A DNA stretch of 64,000 bases from Methanobrevibacter sp. GTDB taxonomy: Archaea > Methanobacteriota > Methanobacteria > Methanobacteriales > Methanobacteriaceae. This document shows, one piece after another, positions 18,932 through 28,075 of this stretch. The notes beneath the pieces are model-generated. The model was not told where the DNA came from. It saw nothing but the letters and a program-made list of their open reading frames with translations, and ran no database searches. The translations under genes and the position numbers were made by a program. The stretch covers positions 18,591 through 82,590 of the forward strand of contig JALFJX010000036.1 in NCBI GenBank assembly GCA_022775905.1, in the 5' to 3' direction. Numbering within the stretch: position 1 is the stretch's first letter; every line of letters begins with the position of its first letter.

Positions 18932-19633
18932 TTATTTAATAGTTCTGGTTTCTGCTTCTCCACCTGAAATCTCAGCCATTTTTGCAGAAAACTTATCCTG
19001 AAGACCACCAGGCATATCAATAATACCAATCCATGAACCATCTTGCTGCCATTCTTCATTAATAATTTCACCAAAACCATGAATAACAGAATAAGCACTT
19101 CCAGCAGATGCTCCAGGTAATCTAACAGCGACTTTAACTCTTTCAAATCTAATTGGAATGAGTGGTTTGATTGCTTTTAGTGCTGTTTGTACTTGCTGGT
19201 CAACAGAAGTGAAAGGATCAAATTTAACTCTGGCCTCATCACATGCATTTTCAATTCTTTGAACAGGATGAGGTAAACCATTTTGAGGATTAACTGCTTC
19301 TTTAGCTATCTTATTAATAACCAATTTTCTCTTATCTTCTTGCATTTTCCTTTTTTGGTCAGCAGTTAATTGTACGGTCCCTTTTTCAAGTATAATTTTA
19401 GAAACTTCGATAGGATCAGTAGTTTCAAATATTTTATTCATAGCTTCATCAGAAGCCTTATCTCCTTTTTTAGAGTCTTTAAAAATTTCTTCAACAGCTA
19501 AAAGGTCTTCAATGGCAACATCAGGGCCATCAGGATTTCTAAAATCAGCTGCTAAATCAGGGTCAACTAATATCTCAAAGTGTTCACCACAGTATTCATA
19601 TTTAGCGATAATAGCTTCATCAACATTTACCAT
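18932..19633 (-). CDS. sdo1: Ribosome maturation protein SBDS homologue
   Basis: The 233-residue protein is the archaeal homologue of SBDS/Sdo1, which in eukaryotes helps release the anti-association factor from the large ribosomal subunit. [20 protein letters not shown] and [18 protein letters not shown] lie in the FYSH domain. [20 protein letters not shown] and [20 protein letters not shown] mark the middle helical domain, and the end is a ferredoxin-like domain. It lies between psmA and rrp4, the usual archaeal order. Confidence 0.94.
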   Translation of the reverse strand: MVNVDEAIIAKYEYCGEHFEILVDPDLAADFRNPDGPDVAIEDLLAVEEIFKDSKKGDKASDEAMNKIFETTDPIEVSKIILEKGTVQLTADQKRKMQEDKRKLVINKIAKEAVNPQNGLPHPVQRIENACDEARVKFDPFTSVDQQVQTALKAIKPLIPIRFERVKVAVRLPGASAGSAYSVIHGFGEIINEEWQQDGSWIGIIDMPGGLQDKFSAKMAEISGGEAETRTIK

Positions 19634-19669
19634 TAAAGTATCCCCTAACTAATATTAATTAAAGAGGAA

Positions 19670-20461
19670 TTATTCTTCCTCTTCATCAGAATCATCAGAT
19701 TCTTCTACTTCATCTTCTACGTCTTCTTCTTCCTCTTCTTCAACAAGAATTTCATCAATGTATTTTTGTACTTCATCTTGAGAAAGTTTAACGTATTTTT
19801 CATCATCGACTTTAATAACAGCTATTTCAACATTATTTGAAGTAGTATCATGATCAGTTGCTTCATTGATAGCAGTTAATGCCAATTCAATAGCACCCTC
19901 TAATGTTAAGTCATCTTCGTATTTTTCTTCAAAGATTTCCATAGCTGCAGATCTTCCTGAACCAATAGCAGTAGCTTTATATTCAATTAATGCTCCACTT
20001 GGGTCAGTTTCGAATAATTTGCATTTACCATCATATACACCACCAATGATTAAAGCAGAACCGAAAGGTCTTACTCCACCGTTTTGAGTGTATAATTGTA
20101 ACATATCACATAATTTTTTAGATAAGCTAGTTACACGAATAGGTTCACTATAAGTTATTTTATTTATTTGTGCTTCAACTCTTGCTCTTTCAATTAAAGC
20201 TCTTGCATCAGCAACAAGTCCTGATGTAGCTGCACCAATGTGTTCATCAATTTTGAATATTTTTTCAATGGATGATGCTTCAACTAATTTAGAAGTAGTC
20301 CTTTTATCAACAGCTAAAACAATACCTTCAGAACTTTTTACACCAATAGATGTAGTTCCTCTTTTAACAGCTTCTCTTGCATATTCTACTTGGAAAAGTC
20401 TTCCATCTGGGCTAAATACAGTAATTGCTCTATCATATCCGGCATTTTGTAAAGGTTGCAT
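19670..20461 (-). CDS. psmA: Proteasome subunit alpha
   Basis: The 263-residue subunit builds the outer rings of the 20S proteasome and gates substrate entry. [20 protein letters not shown] is the gate-forming N-terminus and [20 protein letters not shown] the alpha signature. The last about 25 residues are almost all Glu/Asp ([20 protein letters not shown]), an acidic tail; the HbYX-binding pocket residues lie before it. The gene leads the SBDS-exosome genes and follows rnp2 after 214 bases, which may hold an internal promoter. Confidence 0.96.
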   Translation of the reverse strand: MQPLQNAGYDRAITVFSPDGRLFQVEYAREAVKRGTTSIGVKSSEGIVLAVDKRTTSKLVEASSIEKIFKIDEHIGAATSGLVADARALIERARVEAQINKITYSEPIRVTSLSKKLCDMLQLYTQNGGVRPFGSALIIGGVYDGKCKLFETDPSGALIEYKATAIGSGRSAAMEIFEEKYEDDLTLEGAIELALTAINEATDHDTTSNNVEIAVIKVDDEKYVKLSQDEVQKYIDEILVEEEEEEDVEDEVEESDDSDEEEE

Positions 20462-20675
20462 TTTAATACCTCACATTTTAATAAATATTTTATAAATTTT
20501 AAGTTCAACTACATAAAAAAATAAAACCAAATCTCCATGAAAAGGCAAATTTTCATTTTAAATTCCCACTTTGTAGAAAATTAAAATATTTTTATTCTTT
20601 TTTCCATAAATCCAATTGATATTTATATTAATAAATTATTTATATAGTTTTCTATTTTAAAATAACAAAAAGTAA

Positions 20676-21032
20676 CTAAATGTATTTTTCAGACCCTTTG
20701 ATAGTGCCAGATAATCCAATAGTTGTAATGGCAATCCTATTCCCATTATATTTATTAGTAAGAGCAAAAGATGACCTTACCTCATCAACATAATCTCTTT
20801 GACATCTTATAATTGATTTATATCTATAATAACCATCACATTTTTCAATTTCAAAGAACCTCATAACCCATAAATTAAAATTAGATGTATTAAGTTCTCC
20901 TTGAAAACGAACACATGCATCCCAAATAATTGTAACCAATTCATCTTTTGTAATCTTTGAATTGATTTTAACATCAACTGTAAGATACCTATTATTTTTT
21001 CTTAGTGTAGGTGGCAATACTTTAAGCTTCAT
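20676..21032 (-). CDS. rnp2: Ribonuclease P protein component 2 (Pop5)
   Basis: The 118-residue Pop5 homologue pairs with Rpp30 to support the RNase P RNA in trimming tRNA 5' ends. MKLKVLPPTLRKNNRYLTVD and FEIEKCDGYYRYKSIIRCQR are recognisable. The start is the ATG at 21032 behind GGAGGG, overlapping the end of rnp3 by 11 bases, so the two subunits are coupled. Confidence 0.9.
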   Translation of the reverse strand: MKLKVLPPTLRKNNRYLTVDVKINSKITKDELVTIIWDACVRFQGELNTSNFNLWVMRFFEIEKCDGYYRYKSIIRCQRDYVDEVRSSFALTNKYNGNRIAITTIGLSGTIKGSEKYI

Positions 21033-21732
21033 CTCTAACCCTCCTAACACCTTTTAAAATTAGATCTTCCCTATTTTTATTATATTCTAGGATATTAGAT
21101 GAAGTTTCAAAAGACTTATTAATTTCTGCATCTGTCAAACCAGTCTGCTTGAAAAAAGCAACAAAATCATGAGTGGTTCTGATATCAAATACCGATTCCG
21201 CTCTTGAAGACAACACCAAAGGAAAATCAAATTTCCTATATAAAGTATAGATATCTTTAAAATTAGAAATAACTTTTGATCTATGTGACAAATAACTTTT
21301 CAAAACATCCTTAAAACATAATTCAATAGCTACATTGTTTTTTACAGCTTCTTTTGCAAGTACATGATTTAAACCACTATCATATCTCCTAAGATAGGGT
21401 CTTGATAAAACATCCACTTTTATATTTTCCAATGTTGACCTGTTGACTTTTAAATCACCACCAACAACAGAAATGCAGGAAGCTTTCTTCCTGAATTTGT
21501 TAACAGACTTCTGAATATCATTAATGTTTGATGATTTTATTTCCAATGTATAATTAAATTCGATAATTCCATCCAATGAATTTTCCAAATCATTCTTAAA
21601 ATCAACAGCATTTAAAAAGTCATTTGTATTATATGAAAAATTAATATGATTCCAACCATAAAAAGAAGCTTCATTAGCCAATTTAATATTGTTTTCCAGG
21701 CTGCTTCCCTTAATATTTAAATCAAAAAACAT
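21022..21732 (-). CDS. rnp3: Ribonuclease P protein component 3 (Rpp30)
   Basis: The 236-residue TIM-barrel-like protein is the Rpp30 subunit of archaeal RNase P. MFFDLNIKGSSLENNIKLAN at the start, LSRPYLRRYDSGLNHVLAKE in the middle and FPLVLSSRAESVFDIRTTHD are typical. It is followed by overlapping rnp2, and together they lead into psmA-SBDS-exosome, the conserved archaeal superoperon. Confidence 0.9.
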   Translation of the reverse strand: MFFDLNIKGSSLENNIKLANEASFYGWNHINFSYNTNDFLNAVDFKNDLENSLDGIIEFNYTLEIKSSNINDIQKSVNKFRKKASCISVVGGDLKVNRSTLENIKVDVLSRPYLRRYDSGLNHVLAKEAVKNNVAIELCFKDVLKSYLSHRSKVISNFKDIYTLYRKFDFPLVLSSRAESVFDIRTTHDFVAFFKQTGLTDAEINKSFETSSNILEYNKNREDLILKGVRRVRDEA

Positions 21733-21780
21733 ATTATAATTTATATTTTTATCAATTAAATAATTTATTAAAAAAAAGAA

Positions 21781-21803
21781 AAAAGTGAAATTAAATCACT
21801 TTT
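21781..21803 (-). terminator. Hairpin terminator of the zinc-ribbon protein gene
   Basis: The stem AAAAGTGA/TCACTTTT with a 7-base loop touches the stop codon of the minus-strand gene at 21803. On the minus strand it is followed by TTCTTTTTTTT. Confidence 0.55.
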
Positions 21804-22414
21804 TATTGATATCTTAAGAATTCAACTTCCCAACTTACAGTTTCATAATAATCAATAGTAAATGTCTCGGAGGTATCGGAAGTATAAGTGAATGAATCAG
21901 ATCTAGTTTCAACAGCACTTTTTGAACCCCAATCCACACCACCAGACTCACCATTAGAACCGGAAACTGTTAAATGATTGGTTGCATAATTCTTAATAGG
22001 ATATGCAGAAAGTTTTACTTTAATTTTACCCTCAGGAACAGTAATTGTTTTAGATCCAGACCCAGACCCCGAATAACTACCTATGGACTCCCATGACTTA
22101 GATTCAGTTGTTTGGGAAGATACCTCTTGAGTTTTAGCATCATCATCGCTACTTGAAACCTGACTACTTGCAGACCCAATTTCCTGAGATTCATTGCTTT
22201 GCTGCGGAACATCATTACTTTGACTATTAGAATTATTATTTAATGCAAAAAATCCAATAGCACAAACTAATAGCACAATAATAACAATTAAAGCAATTAT
22301 TATACCTTTAGAGTTACCTCCAGATTTAGGAGGTACTTCTTCAAGTGAACTACCGCAACTTGTACAAAATTTAGCACCTTTTCTATTTTCAAACCCACAT
22401 TCTTTACATTTCAT
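21803..22414 (-). CDS. Zinc-ribbon membrane protein with exported beta-rich domain
   Basis: The product has 203 residues. A zinc ribbon at the N-terminus (MKCKECGFENRKGAKFCTSC) lies in the cytoplasm, followed by one membrane helix (about 33-55), a long Ser/Gln/Asn linker and a C-terminal beta-rich domain (SGSGSKTITVPEGKIKVKLS; DYYETVSWEVEFLRYQ). The ATG at 22414 is used, since the family begins at the ribbon. The gene diverges from the winged-helix regulator at 22554, and the space between carries repeated ATACACTAA motifs. Function is unknown. Confidence 0.7.
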   Translation of the reverse strand: MKCKECGFENRKGAKFCTSCGSSLEEVPPKSGGNSKGIIIALIVIIVLLVCAIGFFALNNNSNSQSNDVPQQSNESQEIGSASSQVSSSDDDAKTQEVSSQTTESKSWESIGSYSGSGSGSKTITVPEGKIKVKLSAYPIKNYATNHLTVSGSNGESGGVDWGSKSAVETRSDSFTYTSDTSETFTIDYYETVSWEVEFLRYQ

Positions 22415-22421
22415 ATAAATC

Positions 22422-22507
22422 ATACACTAAAGATAATTTAATATAATATTTTAATATTATACACTAATAAATTGATTGGAATATGTATAATAATTTAATT
22501 AGTGTGT
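22422..22507. promoter_or_regulatory. Candidate operator repeats in the divergent promoter region
   Basis: The nonamer ATACACTAA occurs at 22422-22430 and 22459-22467. An inverted copy with one change (TTAGTGTGT) lies at 22499-22507. They lie between the divergent zinc-ribbon membrane protein and winged-helix regulator genes and are likely binding sites for that regulator. This is inferred from position and repetition only. Confidence 0.5.
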
Positions 22508-22553
22508 AATATGTTATAAAACATTTTATAGTACGAATCACATAATATTCAAC

Positions 22554-22850
22554 ATGGGAAATGAAAATGATGAACTTTTGAAATTAACTTCATACGTTCA
22601 AATTTCTAAGTATAGAGAAAAAACATTAAAATCCATTGGTAATGACGTTAAAATACCAACCAACATTGCGAAAGATAGTGGAATTAGGACTAATCATATT
22701 TCAAAGGTTCTGAGTGAATTAAAAAGTAAAGAAATCGTCGAATGTATAAACGAGGAAGCCCGTAAGGGAAGATTATACAGATTGACCGATACTGGAAAAG
22801 ATGTTTTAGAAAGTATTAAAGTGAAAGAGGATAAGGAAAATAAAGATTAA
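22554..22850 (+). CDS. Winged-helix transcriptional regulator
   Basis: The product has 98 residues. The helix-turn-helix covers about residues 30-65 (IPTNIAKDSGIRTNHISKVL) and the wing ARKGRLYRLTDTGKDVLESI. It is a paralogue of the partial regulator at 1-217. The 3' end overlaps the zincin gene by 4 bases, tail to tail. It probably regulates itself and the divergent zinc-ribbon gene through the repeats between them. No effector domain is visible. Confidence 0.85.
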   Translation: MGNENDELLKLTSYVQISKYREKTLKSIGNDVKIPTNIAKDSGIRTNHISKVLSELKSKEIVECINEEARKGRLYRLTDTGKDVLESIKVKEDKENKD

Positions 22851-23833
22851 TTAAAATCAATCCCCTCTTTAATATTTTTTAACTCTTCAATAACTTCAGG
22901 ATTTGAAGATTCTTTTAAAACATCATGCAAAATTTTTATTAACAAACTATTTTTAATATTCAACGGGAAACAATCAACCGTTTCATTTACAATTGAATCA
23001 TAATTTGGATTTTTCAAATCCAACTTATATTGTAATTTTATTTCCTGTCTTAAATCATCATCAATGTACTTTTCGAGATATACTATTAATTCGTTTGCAA
23101 ATGAATTACCAAATTTTTCCATAGTTCTTATTGAATCGTCATCAAAAGGAGTATTTTCAATTAATAGCTTAAAAGATCCATAATTCTGATACCCATATGG
23201 GATAAATCTACCTTCAACAGTATGTGCACAGTATTCATTCATGATTTTGAATTCGGGAAGTGTTAAAAAATACCAGATGAAGCTTTGTAATGTTGAAGAT
23301 GTTTTAACATTAAGTATACAGCACAGCAATTCTTCAATAATTGAAAACAAAAGATAATGAGCTAATTCATGAATTATTGTTGCAATCTGAACAGATTCAT
23401 CCAACCTATCATCATAGAAAATATAATTACCTAAAAATATGAATCCTCTTTCATAGCCTCTTGCTTTAGTTTTACAAGGAGCAAATATGCTTGCCAGATT
23501 TAAAATTTTATCTTTAATAGTACTACCATGAATTTCAGTGAAATCCGCTCTTAAAAATATATCTCTTAATAATTCATTATACTCTTCATCAGTTATTTGA
23601 GCATTTAATAGTAAATTTTCATTATATTCAGTGAATAACACGTCAAAATCATCAATTTCAATTGGATTTATCTGCCTGTTGCAATTAACGCAATAAACTG
23701 TATAATTTTCATTAACTGAACCACAATAAGGACAAACATGTTCCAAAATAAATTTATTACCACAATGAGTGCAGTAATTATTTTCTTTAAAATTCAAGGT
23801 TCCACAAACATCACAATTTTTCAAAATAATCAC
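22847..23833 (-). CDS. Zinc-ribbon protein with HExxH zincin domain
   Basis: The product has 328 residues. Two zinc ribbons start the protein (CDVCGTLNFKENNYCTHCG; CPYCGSVNENYTVYCVNC). A helical part is followed by IATIIHELAHYLLFSIIEEL, a metalloprotease HExxH motif (HELAH), and EYCAHTVEGRFIPYG may supply the third ligand Glu. It starts with a GTG at 23833 that shares one base with the stop of the upstream seven-ribbon gene, so the two are coupled. No membrane segment is present. The combination looks like a cytoplasmic peptidase guided by zinc ribbons; the substrate is unknown. Confidence 0.75.
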   Translation of the reverse strand: MIILKNCDVCGTLNFKENNYCTHCGNKFILEHVCPYCGSVNENYTVYCVNCNRQINPIEIDDFDVLFTEYNENLLLNAQITDEEYNELLRDIFLRADFTEIHGSTIKDKILNLASIFAPCKTKARGYERGFIFLGNYIFYDDRLDESVQIATIIHELAHYLLFSIIEELLCCILNVKTSSTLQSFIWYFLTLPEFKIMNEYCAHTVEGRFIPYGYQNYGSFKLLIENTPFDDDSIRTMEKFGNSFANELIVYLEKYIDDDLRQEIKLQYKLDLKNPNYDSIVNETVDCFPLNIKNSLLIKILHDVLKESSNPEVIEELKNIKEGIDFN

Positions 23834-24720
23834 TACCTAAATCTATTTTTAAGGCTTTTTACTGTGTTTCTAAGAGAATTTTTCATTAAAAACATCTTTT
23901 TGATATTTTTACCACAATTTGGACAAAATTCAGTATCCCAATCATTTACCTCACCACAAGAGCAAATAATTTTTGAAATGATTAATCTCTTTGGGTTCAA
24001 TGGTCTTTGGCAATCTTGGCAAAATTTAGCGGAAATGGGATTTTTATGCCCGCAAACACAAACAATTTGTGAATTTTCCTTTTTTATGTTTGCTCCACAT
24101 TCAATACAAAAAGAATCATTAATATCATTTAAAGTAGAACAGACACACAATACTGCCATATCGGGTAGATTACCATAATTTTTCAAAGGTAAACCACAAT
24201 TTCTGCAAAATTGAGCATTGCTTTCATTTTCTTCACCACAAAAACAAAAAATAGAATCATTAAATTCCAAATTAAAATTACTGTAATTGCTATTTTCATA
24301 TACAATATTTTTGTTCAACTGCTTTCCACACATTTCACAGAATATATTTTCCTTGGAATTGATTGCACCGCAGTCGCATAGAACATTCTCCAAATTGAAT
24401 TTTGGTTTGGATTTGTTCTTTAAAATTTTAGCTAATTTGCCTTGTGCTCTTTTTGTTCCACACATATAACAAAATTCGTTGCTTACATCATTTATGTATC
24501 CGCAGTGGCAAATTTCATATTTAAAATCATCACGTTTGCTTAAAATATATGGTGAAAAATCAATGGAAAAATTAAAAAACCCAATATTATGTATTGGGGG
24601 TGTAAAAACATGAGATTCTTCTTTTTCTGTGTTAAATGTTTTACATCCGCATTCCGGACAATACGGATCATTTGGAAGAATCCTATGACCGCATTTTTTA
24701 CAGTAATTTTCTAAAGTCAT
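23833..24720 (-). CDS. Protein with seven zinc ribbons
   Basis: The product has 295 residues built mainly from seven CxC/CxxC...CxxC ribbons: CKKCG..CPEC (about 8), CHCG..CYMC (72), CDCG..CEMC (114), CFCG..CRNC (159), CVCS..CIEC (193), CVCG..CQDC (222) and CSCG..CPNC (250). It ends in a basic tail (KNSLRNTVKSLKNRFR). Ribbons of this shape bind zinc and mediate protein or nucleic-acid contacts. Coupled to the zincin gene downstream and 8 bases from the DHH nuclease upstream. No enzyme domain is visible; it could be a scaffold. Confidence 0.75.
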   Translation of the reverse strand: MTLENYCKKCGHRILPNDPYCPECGCKTFNTEKEESHVFTPPIHNIGFFNFSIDFSPYILSKRDDFKYEICHCGYINDVSNEFCYMCGTKRAQGKLAKILKNKSKPKFNLENVLCDCGAINSKENIFCEMCGKQLNKNIVYENSNYSNFNLEFNDSIFCFCGEENESNAQFCRNCGLPLKNYGNLPDMAVLCVCSTLNDINDSFCIECGANIKKENSQIVCVCGHKNPISAKFCQDCQRPLNPKRLIISKIICSCGEVNDWDTEFCPNCGKNIKKMFLMKNSLRNTVKSLKNRFR

Positions 24721-24728
24721 GTTATATC

Positions 24729-26990
24729 TTAGTTTTTAGACAATGATTGAATTTCCTTAACTACTTTAGATAATACTTCTTCGCCTAATCCTTCAATGTA
24801 TTTGATGGATCCAGCGCATTCGTGACCTCCACCATCAATACCTGCTTGAGGCACTAACTCTATCATTTTGGATACAATTTCATTTACATTGAAACCATAC
24901 TGTTCGTTGACTGCATCAGTAGCTCTGAATACTCCGAAATCAGGACCGTGGCCTAAAGTCACAATAGGTTTGTCTTCACCTAACTCCTGTTTTACACTAT
25001 CATGGACAAAACCACATGTTTTACCTGGAGCAGGGAATGTAAATTTATGTGCATATTTTTCAACATCAATAAGGTTAAAGTAGATTCCATTTTCAAGTTG
25101 GGTTCTTTTGATATTTGGAAGTGCTGCTTTAAGTTGAGTATCAACTCTTTTTTGATATTCTTTATACAATGCATTAATCATTTTTTCATGCTTATCAATA
25201 TTGTCAACAGCCAAAATAGTGTCCATTATTCCTCTACCGTTCATGAATCTTAAGAAGTATGCTTCAAAGTCGACACATTCAGCGATTTTAGCCAAATGTT
25301 CCTTTTCAAATCCTTTTTGACTTGCAAGTTCCAAGTACTGGACAACTTCACCACATTCTGCCTTATCTCCTAATGCTGCAATAGCAGGTAAATGTTTAAT
25401 TGTTTCAGTTACATTCGGATTAATTAAATGTGCAACTTCTGTTGCAAGGGCACCTGCAGTTAATTGTGAATCTCCACCAACTAGATATGGATTTACATGA
25501 CAGTCAACATATTCATCAACTGCAACAGTAGCTCCATAAATTTCACCATCTCTTTCATCTTTAGTGAGCAATTCACCTGGAGAGTGGTGGTCTATTACAA
25601 CAACTTCAATATCATAAATTTTAGCTTGCATCAATGCAACAATATCCTCTTCTGTTGATCCGTTATCTAAAAGAACAATTAAAGGCAATTTCTGACCATG
25701 TCTTTCTTGGTCTTCCAATGCAAAGGACAAATCTTTAACTACATCTTCAAGCTCATAGAAAGGAGCCTTACTTGGAGACCTTTTGAAATAGTAATATTGA
25801 GCATCATTGCTTGGATTTAATTTTTCGATTAATGGAATAATAGCTTTTTCCATTGCAACACCAGAACATATACCATCTGCATCATTATGATGTCTGAGTA
25901 AAATTGTTCTACCATCAAGAATAGCTCTTCTAATTTTTTGTGCTGCTTCTCTCATCTTCGGTTTAAGTCTGTTTAAAATATCACTTTCGACTAAGAAATC
26001 AACATGTTGTGGTTCGGCTTTCTTGTTTAATGCATCATCAATTAATTTATGTAACTTGGCAGTGTTTTCTTCATTAAGTTTTACCATTGAAGATGACTCA
26101 ATTTGTTTTTTACCACCATGTTCGTTGACTTCACCTACAACCTGTACTGCATCACCAAGTTCAATTTCAGGATATGATCTTTCACCAGCCTTATCAAAAG
26201 CAGCAATTTCAATAGTTGCAGTCTCATCACTGACTATGAAAATTGTAGGACCAGAAGTTTGTTGAATTTGTTGAACTTCACCATCAATTCTAACCATTCT
26301 ACCTTTTCTAACTTCAAGATCACCAATCAAAGTTCTAGGGAATGTTTTAGTTAATTTTTTAAGGTTATAAGATTCCACATGAGCAGGAGCCAAATCTATT
26401 TTTCTTTCTCTTGATTTGATTGCTGTGACATATACAATTACATCATCACCAACATTATATCCAAAGTTGTCTCCTCTCATTAATCCCCAAACATTATTAT
26501 TTAAAGTTACAAAGGCACCATATTTTTCGACTCTGGTAATCCTTCCTTTATATAACTTGTCTTTATCCATATCCCTCATTTGGCATAATGAATCTAAGAC
26601 ATAAACATCACGGGTTGCACTTCTGCGAGCTTCAAATTTATCATGCTTAGCTTTTTCCAATTTTCTTTTTTCTTCACAGCTAGCACATAAATCATGCTGA
26701 TCGCTAATTGACTTACCACAGTCTCTGCACACATTAATTTGACCTGTTCCATGACAATGAGGACATTCTTCGAAAACTTCCACTTGACCTTTTCCATTAC
26801 ATACTTCACATGGGACGTCTTCATCGCCACCTAAGTCAAATTTTGCTTTTGCATTGCTGTTTACTCCTTTAAAGTGTTTACCCACATTAAAAGCATCATC
26901 TTCATAACCTGTTCCACCACAGGCATCACATTCTTTATAGTCCACTACTACTGAACCTCTTCCTTTACATTTTGGACATTTTGTCTTCAT
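24729..26990 (-). CDS. DHH-family nuclease (archaeal RecJ/GAN-like) with DnaJ zinc finger, S1 and OB domains
   Basis: The product has 753 residues. The domain order is: DnaJ-type zinc repeats (CPKCKGRGSVVVDYKECDAC; CEVCNGKGQVEVFEECPHC), a small ribbon (CRDCGKSISDQHDLCASCEE), an S1 domain (YKGRITRVEKYGAFVTLNNN), an OB fold (VRIDGEVQQIQQTSGPTIFI), and a DHH phosphoesterase with RHHNDADGICSGVAMEKA, LLDNGSTEED and VVVIDHHSPGELL. DHHA1 follows, with GIDGGGHECAGSIKYIEG at the end. The family comprises single-strand nucleases acting in archaeal replication or repair and in RNA turnover. It lies 8 bases upstream of the seven-ribbon gene. Confidence 0.88.
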   Translation of the reverse strand: MKTKCPKCKGRGSVVVDYKECDACGGTGYEDDAFNVGKHFKGVNSNAKAKFDLGGDEDVPCEVCNGKGQVEVFEECPHCHGTGQINVCRDCGKSISDQHDLCASCEEKRKLEKAKHDKFEARRSATRDVYVLDSLCQMRDMDKDKLYKGRITRVEKYGAFVTLNNNVWGLMRGDNFGYNVGDDVIVYVTAIKSRERKIDLAPAHVESYNLKKLTKTFPRTLIGDLEVRKGRMVRIDGEVQQIQQTSGPTIFIVSDETATIEIAAFDKAGERSYPEIELGDAVQVVGEVNEHGGKKQIESSSMVKLNEENTAKLHKLIDDALNKKAEPQHVDFLVESDILNRLKPKMREAAQKIRRAILDGRTILLRHHNDADGICSGVAMEKAIIPLIEKLNPSNDAQYYYFKRSPSKAPFYELEDVVKDLSFALEDQERHGQKLPLIVLLDNGSTEEDIVALMQAKIYDIEVVVIDHHSPGELLTKDERDGEIYGATVAVDEYVDCHVNPYLVGGDSQLTAGALATEVAHLINPNVTETIKHLPAIAALGDKAECGEVVQYLELASQKGFEKEHLAKIAECVDFEAYFLRFMNGRGIMDTILAVDNIDKHEKMINALYKEYQKRVDTQLKAALPNIKRTQLENGIYFNLIDVEKYAHKFTFPAPGKTCGFVHDSVKQELGEDKPIVTLGHGPDFGVFRATDAVNEQYGFNVNEIVSKMIELVPQAGIDGGGHECAGSIKYIEGLGEEVLSKVVKEIQSLSKN

Positions 26991-27005
26991 TATAAAAACC
27001 CCTTG

Positions 27006-27524
27006 TTATATAACAAAATTTTGTTGTTTGAATAAGTCTGAATTATTATTAACTATTGCATTACTTTCATTTTGATATTGTGTAGCTTCATACATCAAAT
27101 CATTAGCTTGTGAAGCATAATTTGTACCAGTATAATTTGAATAAACTTTAAAGCAATCAATAGCTTCTTTTAAATTATTAACAGCATCTATTTTTAATTC
27201 CAATTCTCGAATAACAATATCAATATAATCTTCCTGAATATCATTTATATCTGAAGAGAATTTATTTTGAATATTTTTTAGTTTATTTAAACTATTATTA
27301 TAGTTATCTCCTGCAGAATTAGCCTTATCCATTGCATCATTAAAGCTTTTACCATTAACTAACAGTACAGCTTCATTATAATCATTATCTCCATTGACAA
27401 TAGCATCACTGATATCTGGCATGGATTTATTGATACTATCCATTGAACTATCAATATAAAAAATAGCTGCAGAAATGAATAGTAAAACTGAAATAAAAAT
27501 TATTAATTTACTATAACTAGACAC
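27006..27524 (-). CDS. Membrane-anchored helical protein
   Basis: The product has 172 residues. It starts with a GTG at 27524, one membrane helix (residues 6-25, KLIIFISVLLFISAAIFYID) and a long helical, Asn-rich domain (LNKLKNIQNKFSSDINDIQE) suited to coiled-coil packing. It sits 15 bases upstream of the DHH nuclease and may share its transcript. No family was recognised. Confidence 0.6.
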   Translation of the reverse strand: MSSYSKLIIFISVLLFISAAIFYIDSSMDSINKSMPDISDAIVNGDNDYNEAVLLVNGKSFNDAMDKANSAGDNYNNSLNKLKNIQNKFSSDINDIQEDYIDIVIRELELKIDAVNNLKEAIDCFKVYSNYTGTNYASQANDLMYEATQYQNESNAIVNNNSDLFKQQNFVI

Positions 27525-27616
27525 GATATTAAATATATGAAAAGATATTATTAAAATTTTTCATAAAAAGCATAGTTTTTAAAAAAAATAAACTATTATA
27601 AAAAAATAAAAAAAGA

Positions 27617-27641
27617 AAGTTTAAAAATTATTTTTAAACTT
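27617..27641 (-). terminator. Hairpin terminator of the superoxide reductase gene
   Basis: An 11-bp stem AAGTTTAAAAA/TTTTTAAACTT with a 3-base loop overlaps the stop codon at 27640. It is followed on the minus strand by CTTTTTTTATTTTTT. Confidence 0.6.
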
Positions 27642-28011
27642 ATTCACTGGACCAAAGTCCGTGTAAATTACAGAATGCGTATGCTACTGCATCAGCAGCT
27701 TTGTCTGCACCAACAGTGAAAGTTGCTTCTGCAGCTTCACCAGGTTTAAAGCATTTTGCATATAATTCTGAACCTGCTTCAACAGCGACAAATTGGATGT
27801 AATGATCATCATCCATAGGATGAGCAGCTTCTCCAACTTTTACAGTTAAGTTGTCACCATCAATTTCTACTACAGGTTTGTGTTTAGGAGATTTTTCTCC
27901 TTCAGTTTGTACAGGGATTTTGAGAATATCTGGGCTGCAAACTTCTCCTTCACCTTTAACAAACATTCCTAAGATACTTCCGCATTTGTCACATTTTACA
28001 AAATTTGCCAT
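27640..28011 (-). CDS. Superoxide reductase (desulfoferrodoxin family)
   Basis: The 123-residue protein reduces superoxide to peroxide at a mononuclear iron. Iron ligands are visible as H44 (PKHKPVVEI), H64 (AAHPMD), H70 (DDHYIQ), C114 and H117 (CNLHGLW). The N-terminal desulforedoxin-like part keeps CDKC (7, 10) but has a single later Cys (C25) where two are expected, so the second iron centre is probably lost or changed. The usual Glu of the E-K-H motif is replaced by Pro (P42). It follows nifU after 64 bases. Confidence 0.88.
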   Translation of the reverse strand: MANFVKCDKCGSILGMFVKGEGEVCSPDILKIPVQTEGEKSPKHKPVVEIDGDNLTVKVGEAAHPMDDDHYIQFVAVEAGSELYAKCFKPGEAAEATFTVGADKAADAVAYAFCNLHGLWSSE

Positions 28012-28075
28012 ATATAAACATCTCCAATAAATAGATTATTTAATATATTTTATATTATAATATAAATAACTATGC

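Noticed and set aside
18892..19146. Open frame of 84 residues on the minus strand inside the SBDS gene
   Set aside because: It is an alternative-frame shadow of a well-conserved gene and has no ribosome binding site.
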